Below, piece by piece: positions 29,295 through 37,662 of a stretch of 64,000 nt of DNA. The translations under genes and the position numbers were made by a program. Below the pieces are notes generated by a model. The model saw only the letters and a program-made list of their open reading frames with translations. It ran no database searches and was not told the origin of the DNA. This DNA is from an uncultured Oleiphilus sp. (GTDB lineage: Bacteria; Pseudomonadota; Gammaproteobacteria; Pseudomonadales; Oleiphilaceae): positions 62,001-126,000 of the forward strand of contig CAJWBE010000005.1 of assembly GCA_913020045.1 (NCBI GenBank), written 5' to 3'. Position 1 is the first letter of the stretch. Every line of letters begins with the position of its first letter.

Positions 29295-29325
29295 AATAGT
29301 TGATCGATCATAGCACTCAACTATT
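29295..29325. repeat. Inverted repeat upstream of parC
   Basis: Nine-base arms AATAGTTGA and TCAACTATT separated by 13 bases, 40 bases upstream of the parC GTG. No T-run follows on the minus strand, so it looks more like an operator or leader hairpin than a terminator. Confidence 0.5.
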
Positions 29326-29329
29326 TGAT

Positions 29330-29357
29330 GTAAATGCTCGACGGTAAATGCTTGCCG
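29330..29357. repeat. Tandem 14-bp direct repeat upstream of parC
   Basis: Two adjacent 14-mers, identical at 12 positions (GTAAATGCTCGACG / GTAAATGCTTGCCG), next to the inverted repeat. They may be an iterated protein-binding site. Confidence 0.5.
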
Positions 29358-29558
29358 ATAAATTGGCGTTTAAATACCACTACACCCTCTAAAGCATATC
29401 CTGTGCCAAAAAGTTCAGGCATATTCAAGGTAATTAAGGTTAATGATTGATTTTTAAACAGTTTTACCTATTGAAGTATTTCAACGGTAGGGGAGCAACA
29501 AAACAACGGAGAAGATAACTCTGTGTGCTTAGCGCGTTAGAAAGGCGACCAACTCGTC

Positions 29559-30344
29559 TTAATTCAGAAAGGTTTCGTGAATATCATTTTTCTTAGAAAT
29601 TAAGATAACAACACGCCGATTCTTTAAACGTCCTTGTAACGTGTCATTGCGCGCAACCGGCTTGAACTCACCAAATCCCACGGCGCCAAGGCGCTCCGCA
29701 GTAACCCCTTCTAACGCAAGGTAACGCACAACTGAAGCGGCTCGCGCTGCCGATAGCTCCCAGTTGGATGGAAAGACAGAGCCCCGAATTGGAATGTTGT
29801 CGGTATGGCCTTCCACCAAGATTGCGTTGTCACGCCCAGCCATAATTTTGGCGATTTTTTCAATTACCACTAGGGCATCGTCAATTGGCTCGACACCACC
29901 ACTCGTAAATACGACCGACTCATTCAACGAAATCTCAATCCAGTCTTCTTTTTGCTCAACTGTTAAATGCTGTTCAAAGATAAGATCTTCAAAACTTTTA
30001 AGAAACTCACCCGCAATTTCTTCTAATTGCTGATCCGTATCATCTTTCATTATCTCTTTAGCGATTGGTTCGGGACGATCAAGGATGGGTTTAATCTTTT
30101 TCTTACCATAAGCCTGCTCGTCTGTTGTCGGTGTATGATCACCGACCTGTATGGGAGACAAGGTTTTTTCTTTGGTATTGAAGATTCCTTCGAGACTATC
30201 AGACAGCACTTTGTATTTACCTTCGTTCACCGAAGATATCGAATACATGACCACAAAAAATGCGAATAACAAGGTGATAAAGTCTGCGTATGAAACGAGC
30301 CATCGCTCATGGTTTTCAGGCTCGGCTTCTCTTTGACGGCGCAT
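29559..30344 (-). CDS. motD: Flagellar stator protein MotD (MotB family)
   Basis: Peptidoglycan-anchored stator subunit, 261 aa. The N-terminal membrane helix carries the ion-binding aspartate, 'WLVSYADFITLLFAFFVVMY'. The C-terminal OmpA-like domain has 'ILVEGHTDNIPI' and 'NWELSAARAASVVRYL'. It follows motC by one base. The motC-motD pair after cheB is the Pseudomonas arrangement. Whether it conducts protons or sodium cannot be settled from this sequence alone. Confidence 0.92.
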   Translation of the reverse strand: MRRQREAEPENHERWLVSYADFITLLFAFFVVMYSISSVNEGKYKVLSDSLEGIFNTKEKTLSPIQVGDHTPTTDEQAYGKKKIKPILDRPEPIAKEIMKDDTDQQLEEIAGEFLKSFEDLIFEQHLTVEQKEDWIEISLNESVVFTSGGVEPIDDALVVIEKIAKIMAGRDNAILVEGHTDNIPIRGSVFPSNWELSAARAASVVRYLALEGVTAERLGAVGFGEFKPVARNDTLQGRLKNRRVVILISKKNDIHETFLN

Positions 30345-30345
30345 A

Positions 30346-31086
30346 CTAGTGAATAAAGCCTTTCAACTTCATTTCAATCGCACGAGGATTTTCGCCTTCG
30401 GAAATTGACACGATACCTTCGATCAACATTTCACGATATTGAGATTGACGCTGTATTACAGCCTTAAGCTTGCTTCCAATTGGGAAAAAAAACAGATTGG
30501 CAAATGCCACACCGTAAATCGTCGCGACAAAAGCAGTCGCGATCCCAGAACCAAGAGATGATGGGTCCGCAAGGTTACTCATGACATGAATCAAGCCCAT
30601 GACCGCACCAATGATTCCGATAGTTGGCGAGTACCCACCCATCCCGTCATAAATTTTGGCCGCCGCTAGGTCATGGTTTTCTTTCGCAATTAACTCAAGT
30701 TCAAGAACGTTACGAATGGTTTCAGGTTCTACGCCATCAACTAGTAACTGTAAGCCTTTACCACAAAATCGATCAGGCTCTTTCGGCAGGATAGACTCCA
30801 AGCCAAGCAAACCTTCTTTTCGGGCCCGCATGCTCCAATTGACAATTTTATCAATGCCATCTTCTAGCGATATGTAAGGAGGTGAGAAAACCCAACGAAA
30901 CATAAATAAACCGTGCCTTAGCGTTTTACCCGGTGTTTGCAACATGATTGCCGCAAAGGTACCACCACCAACAATCAGAGCTGCTGGCCCATTAAAGAGA
31001 GCATCGACATGCCCACCTTCAAGGTAATTTCCGCCCAATATAGCCCCAAACCCAAGGATGACACCAAGTATACTGAGCATATCCAT
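30346..31086 (-). CDS. motC: Flagellar stator protein MotC (MotA family)
   Basis: Ion-channel stator subunit, 246 aa with four predicted membrane helices. Family blocks: 'GPAALIVGGGTFAAIMLQTP', 'GMGGYSPTIGIIGAVMGLIHVM' and 'GIATAFVATIYGVAFANLFFFP'. Its ATG overlaps the cheB stop by one base (TAATG), and motD follows directly. With MotD it forms the torque unit around the C-ring. Confidence 0.93.
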   Translation of the reverse strand: MDMLSILGVILGFGAILGGNYLEGGHVDALFNGPAALIVGGGTFAAIMLQTPGKTLRHGLFMFRWVFSPPYISLEDGIDKIVNWSMRARKEGLLGLESILPKEPDRFCGKGLQLLVDGVEPETIRNVLELELIAKENHDLAAAKIYDGMGGYSPTIGIIGAVMGLIHVMSNLADPSSLGSGIATAFVATIYGVAFANLFFFPIGSKLKAVIQRQSQYREMLIEGIVSISEGENPRAIEMKLKGFIH

Positions 31087-32231
31087 TAGAGCAGTTCACC
31101 CACTAGTCGGTCTGCAAACTCATTTATATCGAGAGACAAGTCGGAGTAGCCCGCTTTATCAACTGCCATGGGCATTCCGTAGACCACGCAGCTTTTTTCA
31201 TCTTGAGTCCATATCGTTGCACCGCTAGATTTAACCATTCGGCAACCTTCCCTTCCGTCAGCGCCCATTCCAGTGAGAACAATGCCTAGCATTTTGCCCG
31301 GAAAAATACGCGCAGCTGACCCAAAGGTTAAATCGACGGAAGGCTTATACGTCAATCGCTCATCACCTTCGATAATCGAAATCTTGGCTGATCGGCCTTC
31401 TTTTTTAAGGACCATTTGTTTGCCGCCGGGTGCAAGAAAAACACGACCGGGAACCAACGCATCACCTTCTACGGCCTGAGTGACGGTTAACGAACTCATA
31501 CTATTCAAACGTTCTGCAAACGCAGGTGTAAACGTGGCTGGCATATGCTGAATCAGCAGCACTGGAACCGGAAAATTCGAAGGCAGCCGAGCAATTATTT
31601 TTTGCAGCGCCACTGGTCCCCCCGTGGAGGTGCCAATAACGAGTAGATCAATAGAATGGCCAATTGATTTAACGGATTTTCCACGAGCGCCAACTCTCGC
31701 CTCACGCGGAGCTGGTGGCTGGGAGGCGCGCGAACTAAGCGCACCTCGCTCTGTTCGTCTAGCCGCAACAGGCGCAGGACTATCACTCGCCTTAACCGCA
31801 GGTGCTGGTGTCGCTGGACTTGAAGGAACCCCTCGTGCTCGCGCTACCTGCAAAATCCTTTCTTTTAGGACCTCTTGCATACGCGAGGCGTTGCTGGATA
31901 TGTCCTCGAAATTTTTGGGGAGAAAGTCTACCGCTCCGGCCTCTAGGGCATCTAAGGTAACTCTTGCTCCCTCATAGGTAAGCGAAGAAAACATGATGAT
32001 TGGGGTGGGACAGGTTTCCATAATACGACGAACAGCCGTTACGCCGTCCATCACCGGCATTTCATAATCCATTGTAATGACGTCAGGCTTGAGCGTTGGC
32101 ACTCTTTCCAGCGCCTCTTTACCGTTTGACAGCGCCGCAATCACTTCTATTTCAGGAACGGAGCTTAATATTTCGGATACTCTCTTACGAAAGAAGGCTG
32201 AGTCATCCACCACTAATACACGTACACTCAT
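31086..32231 (-). CDS. cheB: Chemotaxis protein-glutamate methylesterase CheB (primary system)
   Basis: Response regulator-methylesterase that removes methyl groups from receptors. The receiver domain is 'VRVLVVDDSAFFRKRV' with phospho-Asp in 'DVITMDYEMPVMDG'. A roughly 60-residue Pro/Ala/Arg linker follows, then the esterase with 'LLVIGTSTGGPVALQ' (Ser), 'LLIQHMPATFTPAFAERLN' (His) and 'GIVLTGMGADGREGC' (Asp). ATG 32231 is chosen over the track's upstream TTG because AGGA lies nine bases before it. No cheR is next to it; the only cheR in view belongs to the second locus. Confidence 0.93.
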   Translation of the reverse strand: MSVRVLVVDDSAFFRKRVSEILSSVPEIEVIAALSNGKEALERVPTLKPDVITMDYEMPVMDGVTAVRRIMETCPTPIIMFSSLTYEGARVTLDALEAGAVDFLPKNFEDISSNASRMQEVLKERILQVARARGVPSSPATPAPAVKASDSPAPVAARRTERGALSSRASQPPAPREARVGARGKSVKSIGHSIDLLVIGTSTGGPVALQKIIARLPSNFPVPVLLIQHMPATFTPAFAERLNSMSSLTVTQAVEGDALVPGRVFLAPGGKQMVLKKEGRSAKISIIEGDERLTYKPSVDLTFGSAARIFPGKMLGIVLTGMGADGREGCRMVKSSGATIWTQDEKSCVVYGMPMAVDKAGYSDLSLDINEFADRLVGELL

Positions 32232-32287
32232 CAGTCTAATTCCTGACTTCAAGTTCGCTCAAAAAGGACTCCGTGATGCACTGTGCG

Positions 32288-34489
32288 CTAAGCGTAGCGT
32301 TGCAGCAAGCTAGGGATATCCAAAATAAGGGCAATTCTACCATCACCCGTTATCGTTGCACCGGCCATACCTGGCGTGCCATGCAACATTCCCCCTAAAG
32401 GCTTAATAACAACCTCTTCTTGCCCTACTAGCTGATCGACGATGAAGCCGACTCGCTGTGTACCAACCGCAACGATGACTACGTGAGCAGACTCCGTATC
32501 GGTACTTCGCCCTCCCACTAGCCAATCTTTAATGTAAAACAGAGGATAAACATTGTCTCGCACCACAATACACTCTTGGCCATCGACAACATTTGTTTTC
32601 GTCAAGTCTAGGTGAAATATCTCCACCACACTGACCAATGGGAATGCAAAAGACTGCTGTTCTAGTTTAACCATCAACGTCGGCATAATAGCTAACGTGA
32701 GCGGCACTTTAATGATCAAGCGCGAACCCTTGCCCTTCTCAGAGTCGATGTTCACAGTGCCGTTCAATTGTGTAATCTTGGTTTTGACGACATCCATTCC
32801 CACGCCGCGCCCAGACACGTCTGAAATTTCAGTTTTCGTAGAAAACCCTGGCGCGAAAATCAGGTTAAAACATTCGTTGTCGGTCAGGCGTTCCGCAGAG
32901 TCTTCATCATAAAGCCCTTTTTCTACGGCTTTTTGACGTAAAACATCAGCATCCATTCCGGCTCCGTCATCCTCAATAGACAACAGTATATGATCGCCTT
33001 CCTGCTGAGCAGACAGTATGACTTGCCCTATCCGAGACTTACCGCTTTCAACACGTTTTTCTGGCATTTCAATGCCGTGGTCAACCGCGTTTCTCACCAA
33101 GTGGACCAATGGGTCTGACAATGCCTCTACTAAGTTCTTATCTAGGTCGGTTTCCTCACCCTCGAGAACCAAGTTGATTTCTTTCTTCAGATTACGGGCC
33201 AAATCACGCACAACTCGCGGGAACCGACCAAAAACCTTCTTAATCGGTTGCATCCGCGTTTGCATGACGGCAGATTGTAAATCGCCAGTCACGACATCGA
33301 GATTCGAAACGGCTTTCTGCAGCGACTCATCCGTACTCTCATCACCCAGGCGCTTCAACCGGTTTCTCACCAACACTAGCTCGCCCACCATATTCATGAT
33401 GTCATCAAGCCTTCGTGTGTCAACGCGGACCGTTGTTTCTGTTGCAATATTGTCCGCCTTACCCGTAGCAGGCTTAGCCTTAGCAGGCGGCTTCGGAGGA
33501 GCTGGCGGAGGTGTCGGCGCCGCTGCTTTGGCAACAGGTTTTGGCGCAGCCGGTGCGGGTGCAACAGGAGCAGCTGCTTGAGCTGCCGCTGGAACGGGCG
33601 ATTTACCCGAACCATGAAGTTCATCTAATAGGTTTTCAAATTCATCATCGGTAATTAAGTTTGGATCCCCAGCAGGAGCTGGAGTGGCTGGAGCAGCGCC
33701 CTCTTCAGCCACGTTATTCGTATCGAAAGAACCTTTACCGTGCAAATCATCTAGTAGTTTTTCGAATTCATCATCGGAGATTTCATCACTCGAAGCTGCC
33801 GCTTTAGGAGCGGTATCTGCCGCTGCACTTGGCCCTGCTTTGCCATGCAAGTCATCTAATAACTGGTCAAACTCATCTTCTGAAATTTCATCGCTCGAGC
33901 TTGCCGCAGGTGCCGCTGGCGCATCAGGACTATCAAGCGCATCGAGTAATTGCTCGAACTCATCGTCGGTAATATCGCCCCCGTCAGCAGAAGCTTCTGC
34001 AGGCGTCTCCGTATCAAATAGCTCTGCGCCGCCTGGTGCAGAATCCGCGATAGGTGCAGGAGCGGCAGCGACTGGTTCCGCCGCCGGAGCAGATTCTTCT
34101 TGAGGTGCAGCGAAGCGCTCTAGGTCTGTTAACAGCTGAGGATCAGCAGGTGTTGGGTCTTGACGCGCGCGTACCTCATCAAACATAACGTTGACAGTGT
34201 CTAAGGCACGCAAAACAACATCCATAAGGTCAGAGTCAACCTTACGTTTGCCGTTTCTTAAAATGTCGAATACGTTTTCGGCAATGTGGCAACAAGCAAC
34301 TAACGCTTCCAACTGAAGAAAGCCTGCGCCGCCCTTAACCGTATGAAAACCTCTAAAGATTGCATTCAATAACTCAACATCGTCTGGATTATTTTCCAGA
34401 TCGACCAACTGCTCTGACAGCAGTTCAAGAATTTCACCAGCCTCTACCAGGAAGTCCTGGAGGATCTCTTCATCCGCGTCGAATGACAT
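32288..34489 (-). CDS. cheA: Chemotaxis histidine kinase CheA (primary system) with four CheY-docking-like repeats
   Basis: 733-aa kinase. The P1 Hpt domain has His49 ('RGFHTVKGGAGF'). Dimerisation/kinase: 'MNMVGELVLVRNRLKRL', N-box 'LVRNAVDHGIEMPEKR', 'EDDGAGMDADVL' and 'DVSGRGVGMDVV'. A CheW-like P5 domain closes the protein. There is no recognisable P2 domain. Residues about 120-370 are an Ala/Pro-rich linker carrying four copies of a motif like 'ISDDEFEKLLDDLHG'. AAGGGG precedes the ATG. It lies between cheZ and cheB, as in the Pseudomonas flagellar chemotaxis cluster. Confidence 0.95.
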   Translation of the reverse strand: MSFDADEEILQDFLVEAGEILELLSEQLVDLENNPDDVELLNAIFRGFHTVKGGAGFLQLEALVACCHIAENVFDILRNGKRKVDSDLMDVVLRALDTVNVMFDEVRARQDPTPADPQLLTDLERFAAPQEESAPAAEPVAAAPAPIADSAPGGAELFDTETPAEASADGGDITDDEFEQLLDALDSPDAPAAPAASSSDEISEDEFDQLLDDLHGKAGPSAAADTAPKAAASSDEISDDEFEKLLDDLHGKGSFDTNNVAEEGAAPATPAPAGDPNLITDDEFENLLDELHGSGKSPVPAAAQAAAPVAPAPAAPKPVAKAAAPTPPPAPPKPPAKAKPATGKADNIATETTVRVDTRRLDDIMNMVGELVLVRNRLKRLGDESTDESLQKAVSNLDVVTGDLQSAVMQTRMQPIKKVFGRFPRVVRDLARNLKKEINLVLEGEETDLDKNLVEALSDPLVHLVRNAVDHGIEMPEKRVESGKSRIGQVILSAQQEGDHILLSIEDDGAGMDADVLRQKAVEKGLYDEDSAERLTDNECFNLIFAPGFSTKTEISDVSGRGVGMDVVKTKITQLNGTVNIDSEKGKGSRLIIKVPLTLAIMPTLMVKLEQQSFAFPLVSVVEIFHLDLTKTNVVDGQECIVVRDNVYPLFYIKDWLVGGRSTDTESAHVVIVAVGTQRVGFIVDQLVGQEEVVIKPLGGMLHGTPGMAGATITGDGRIALILDIPSLLQRYA
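33611..33980 (-). repeat. Four acidic LL-motif repeats in the CheA linker
   Basis: Copies lie at about 33927-33980, 33839-33893, 33736-33786 and 33611-33660: 'ITDDEFEQLLDALD', 'ISEDEFDQLLDDLHG', 'ISDDEFEKLLDDLHG' and 'ITDDEFENLLDELHG'. They are divided by Ala/Pro spacers. The pattern matches the FliM N-terminus 'LSQDEIDALLHG' and the CheZ C-terminus 'QDDVDDLLSSLGF' encoded in this window. Confidence 0.85.
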
Positions 34490-34498
34490 GCGTACCCC

Positions 34499-35284
34499 TT
34501 AAAAACCTAAACTAGACAATAAATCGTCTACATCGTCCTGCCCTGAAACGACATCCTCACGTTTTTCAGTGTTCATTTGAGGGCCTTCACCCTCAATACC
34601 TCTATCGACTTCATCTATGTCGTGAACCGTGCCCGTGATACTGTCTACCTTGCCCGCCATCCTAACTAAGTCGACGAGATTTTCTTCAACTTCTTTCACT
34701 AGACCGGTGACTCTATGAATCACCTGCCCGGTTAGATCTTGAAAGTCTTGTGCTAACAATATTTCGGACAAGTTAACGTAAACTTTATCGGAATCTACCG
34801 ATAATTTTTGCAGGAACTCATCCATCCGCCCAGACAACGCTCTAAATTCTTCGGGCTTCATTTCCTTGCGCTGCAAGCGCCCCCAAGCTTCTTTAAGTTG
34901 AACCGCCTCTTCTTTTATTCCGGAAGCGTAAGGCATTGTTTCTTCGACCAAATCTAGCGTCTTATTTGCCGCTTTATTGGTCATATCAACAACGTAGGTA
35001 AGCCGGTCTGAAGCATCATTCATTTTAGACATTGCTTCCTCATCATGAGGAGGAACAGCACTATCAACATGAAAGTTTCGAATCGATTCGTAAAGAGAGC
35101 GAGTTAAGCGCCCTACTTCTTGATATAAGGTTCGATCGCGAGTTTCGTTTATCTCGTTGATGACTTCCATAGCACCAGAGATATCACCGCTGTCGACGAG
35201 TTCTTTCAAACGGTAGCTTTGCTCTTTCAACCCGTCTTCAAAAGCTCTCACAGTCTCGTTTTGTTCTTCGGTATTATCAGACAT
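34499..35284 (-). CDS. cheZ: CheY-P phosphatase CheZ
   Basis: Speeds dephosphorylation of CheY-P. It is 261 aa, mostly helical. The active-site helix is 'EILLAQDFQDLTGQVIHRV', with the catalytic Gln in 'QDFQDLTGQ'. The C-terminal CheY-binding peptide 'DDVDDLLSSLGF' is intact. It follows cheY and precedes cheA. Confidence 0.96.
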   Translation of the reverse strand: MSDNTEEQNETVRAFEDGLKEQSYRLKELVDSGDISGAMEVINEINETRDRTLYQEVGRLTRSLYESIRNFHVDSAVPPHDEEAMSKMNDASDRLTYVVDMTNKAANKTLDLVEETMPYASGIKEEAVQLKEAWGRLQRKEMKPEEFRALSGRMDEFLQKLSVDSDKVYVNLSEILLAQDFQDLTGQVIHRVTGLVKEVEENLVDLVRMAGKVDSITGTVHDIDEVDRGIEGEGPQMNTEKREDVVSGQDDVDDLLSSLGF

Positions 35285-35298
35285 ATGTGCGACAGCCC

Positions 35299-35685
35299 CT
35301 AAGAGTCAATACGTTCAAAAATCTTATCGATTTTTTCTTTGAGGACAGCAGCAGTAAACGGCTTGACTACGTAGCCATTGACACCGGCTTGCGCCGCGGC
35401 AACGATCTGATCACGCTTCGCTTCTGCAGTTACCATTAGGACCGGCATTGTTTTGAGATTATCGTCTGCACGTACATTTTGCAGCAGTTCAATCCCAGTC
35501 ATACCTGGCATGTTCCAATCCGTTACAAGGAAGTCATATTTACCGGTCTGAAGCATAGGCAACGCAGTATTACCGTCGTCAGCTTCATCAGTATTTGTGA
35601 ACCCTAAATCACGAAGTAGGTTTTTTATAATTCTTCTCATAGTCGAAAAATCATCTACGACTAGGATTTTCATATCTTTATTCAA
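35299..35685 (-). CDS. cheY: Chemotaxis response regulator CheY (motor-binding)
   Basis: Single-domain receiver that, when phosphorylated, binds FliM. It is about 128 aa: '[20 protein letters not shown]', phospho-Asp in '[13 protein letters not shown]', and '[11 protein letters not shown]' and 'VVKPF' with the conserved Thr/Lys. TTG 35685 has GGAGG five bases upstream and so is chosen over the track's GTG 35697 and the inner ATG. It is first of the cheYZAB unit and follows fliA across a 220-bp spacer in which I find no clear promoter. Confidence 0.95.
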   Translation of the reverse strand: MNKDMKILVVDDFSTMRRIIKNLLRDLGFTNTDEADDGNTALPMLQTGKYDFLVTDWNMPGMTGIELLQNVRADDNLKTMPVLMVTAEAKRDQIVAAAQAGVNGYVVKPFTAAVLKEKIDKIFERIDS

Positions 35686-35907
35686 GTCGACCTCCACTAA
35701 TGTCGATGCCCGAAATCACATTGATTCTATACACCCAAGTCTAGTCGCTGTTCTGGTGCTATCCAGTTTTTTTTGGCTTTTATTTCAACGATATCCGGCG
35801 GTGACAGGAGAGATTCAAAATTGATCGAAAGTCGATCTATTTTAAAATTTTGCTTGCCTTAGATAATCTATTTCGGCAGGTTGCCGTAGATCTTAAATTT
35901 TCAAGAA

Positions 35908-36615
35908 TTATAGCCACTCGCCCATGCGAGCTCTAAGCCTCATGGCAGCTTGAGAGTGTATTTGACTAACGCGAGATTCACTAACGGACAAAACAAGCCC
36001 TATTTCCTTCAGATTCAACTCTTCTTCGTAATATAGCGATAACACCATTTTTTCACGTTCGGGCAGGTTATCGATTTCCGCGATCAGGCGCTCTTTAAAT
36101 GCTCGCTCTTGAACTTTCTTACCGGGCCCTTCATGATCATGAACTTTGGCATCTATCATCCCCTCGCCATTTTCAGTCACTTCATCAAGACTAAAAAGCT
36201 TGCCGCTATTGCTATCTTTTAAACAGGAAAAATACTCATCCAGACTCATGCCTAACTCAGTCGCGATTTCTTCATCTCGCGCATCCCGGCCTTCTCGGTC
36301 CTCAACAATTTTCACGGCCTCTGCAATTCGGCGTCCATTTCTATGCACAGAACGTGGAACCCAGTCACCCTTGCGAACCTCATCCATCATCGAACCACGT
36401 ATGCGGATGCCGGCATAGGTTTCAAATGCGGCGCCTTTGGATGACTCATATTTCTTCGACGCTTCTAGCAAGCCGATCATCCCAGCCTGAATAAGGTCAT
36501 CGACTTGCACGCTAGCAGGAAGCCGCGCCATCAGGTGGTGAGCAATCTTTTTTACAAGAGGCGCGTGCTTTGCGATCAGCTGATCAGCACGCCGTGTTTC
36601 TGCTTCGCTATACAT
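35908..36615 (-). CDS. fliA: Flagellar sigma factor FliA (sigma-28)
   Basis: Directs RNA polymerase to late flagellar and chemotaxis genes. Regions 2-4 are complete: 'HLMARLPASVQVDDLIQAGM', 'FETYAGIRIRGSMMDEVRKG' and 'LNLKEIGLVLSVSESRVSQI'. ATG 36615 ('MYSEAETRR') gives 235 aa and aligns with the usual Pseudomonas-type N-terminus; the track's TTG nine codons earlier is less likely. The gene follows fleN in the standard flhA-flhF-fleN-fliA order. Confidence 0.95.
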   Translation of the reverse strand: MYSEAETRRADQLIAKHAPLVKKIAHHLMARLPASVQVDDLIQAGMIGLLEASKKYESSKGAAFETYAGIRIRGSMMDEVRKGDWVPRSVHRNGRRIAEAVKIVEDREGRDARDEEIATELGMSLDEYFSCLKDSNSGKLFSLDEVTENGEGMIDAKVHDHEGPGKKVQERAFKERLIAEIDNLPEREKMVLSLYYEEELNLKEIGLVLSVSESRVSQIHSQAAMRLRARMGEWL

Positions 36616-36700
36616 AGACAAAGACCACACAACCCAAGGCAAGATGTTTAATTATTTTTGCTTTCACTACAACTCGATGCAAATCAAAAGTGAACGAAAA

Positions 36701-37513
36701 TCAGGCCTGAACCAAGCGCTCAACAAAGAACTCTAAGTGCCCACGCGGGCTTGAAGGCAAAGGCCAACTATCGGCTTTTTCCGCAAGCGCTTTATAAGCT
36801 AATGATGCCTTAGCCTTTGGGTATGCCTCAATGACTGGACGCTGCCGTTGAACAGACTTCTTAACGGCCTCATCGAAGGGAATGCAGCCAACATACTGCA
36901 GAGCAACATCGAGAAAACGATCCGTCACATGCGTTAGTTTTGAAAAAAGATGGCGACCCTCTTCTTGAGACTTAACCATATTAGCTAGCACTCTGAAGCG
37001 GTACATATCATAATCACGATTGAGCAACTTTATGAGGGCATAGCAATCGGTAATGGATGTTGGCTCATCGACCACGACGACGACAACCTCTTGTGCGGCT
37101 CTTAAAAAAGAAACGACACCGTCTGATATCCCAGCTGCCGTATCAACAATCAACACATCAAGGTCGCTAGCAATTTCACTAAAGGCATTTATTAAACCAG
37201 CATGCTCCATCGGGTTTAAGGACACCATTTTTTGAGTACCCGACGACGCAGGGACAATCTTAACGCCCTGAGGGCCCTCGACCATAACGTCTTTAAGGGA
37301 TGCGGTTCCGTTGATCACGTCAGCAATATTGCCCTTCGAGGAAATGCCGAGCAAAACATCGATATTAGCCAAACCCAAGTCGGCATCAAGCAGCACAACT
37401 CTGCGACCCATGCGCGCTAATGCAATAGATAAGTTAATAGATACGTTACTTTTGCCTACGCCACCCTTTCCACCAGTGACAGCAATTACTTGAACCGGGC
37501 CAGAGTTAGCCAT
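36701..37513 (-). CDS. fleN: Flagellar number regulator FleN / FlhG
   Basis: MinD-like ATPase that limits flagellar number and, in Pseudomonas, antagonises FleQ. It is 270 aa: 'VIAVTGGKGGVGKSNVSINL' (deviant Walker A), 'VVLLDADLGLANIDVLLGI' and 'DVLIVDTAAGISDGVVSFLR'. The usual C-terminal amphipathic membrane helix is present around 'HLEFFVERLVQ'. It follows flhF across about 150 bases. With FlhF this implies one or few polar flagella. Confidence 0.94.
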   Translation of the reverse strand: MANSGPVQVIAVTGGKGGVGKSNVSINLSIALARMGRRVVLLDADLGLANIDVLLGISSKGNIADVINGTASLKDVMVEGPQGVKIVPASSGTQKMVSLNPMEHAGLINAFSEIASDLDVLIVDTAAGISDGVVSFLRAAQEVVVVVVDEPTSITDCYALIKLLNRDYDMYRFRVLANMVKSQEEGRHLFSKLTHVTDRFLDVALQYVGCIPFDEAVKKSVQRQRPVIEAYPKAKASLAYKALAEKADSWPLPSSPRGHLEFFVERLVQA

Positions 37514-37662
37514 ACCGGTTTGATTCCTCTTAGATTACAACGACACTACTTTCGCAGCATTTACTTTATATTTTTTATCAATTTCAAACGCCAATGCTCT
37601 TGAAGAAGTCTAGCAAAAAAAAATCCGATGACCTATTTATGCCAATTATGCGTTTGTGCAAG

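Larger units (their letters stand above)
29256..29558. other. Spacer between motD and parC with an inverted and a tandem repeat
   Basis: About 300 bases without a gene inside an otherwise tight operon. It holds the inverted repeat AATAGTTGA/TCAACTATT (29295-29325, 13-base spacer) and a tandem 14-mer, GTAAATGCTCGACG then GTAAATGCTTGCCG (29330-29357). A GCCGATAA octamer is present on the plus strand (29354-29361), but with no matching -35. A separate promoter for parC-parP-cheW is plausible; I cannot place it. Confidence 0.45.

Noticed and set aside
29354-29361. GCCGATAA, a perfect sigma-28 -10 octamer on the plus strand
   Set aside because: No TAAAGTTT-like element at the right distance and no gene follows on the plus strand.
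33018-33581. 187-aa plus-strand ORF
   Set aside because: Antisense shadow of the cheA coding region; its Ala/Gly-rich end mirrors the CheA linker.
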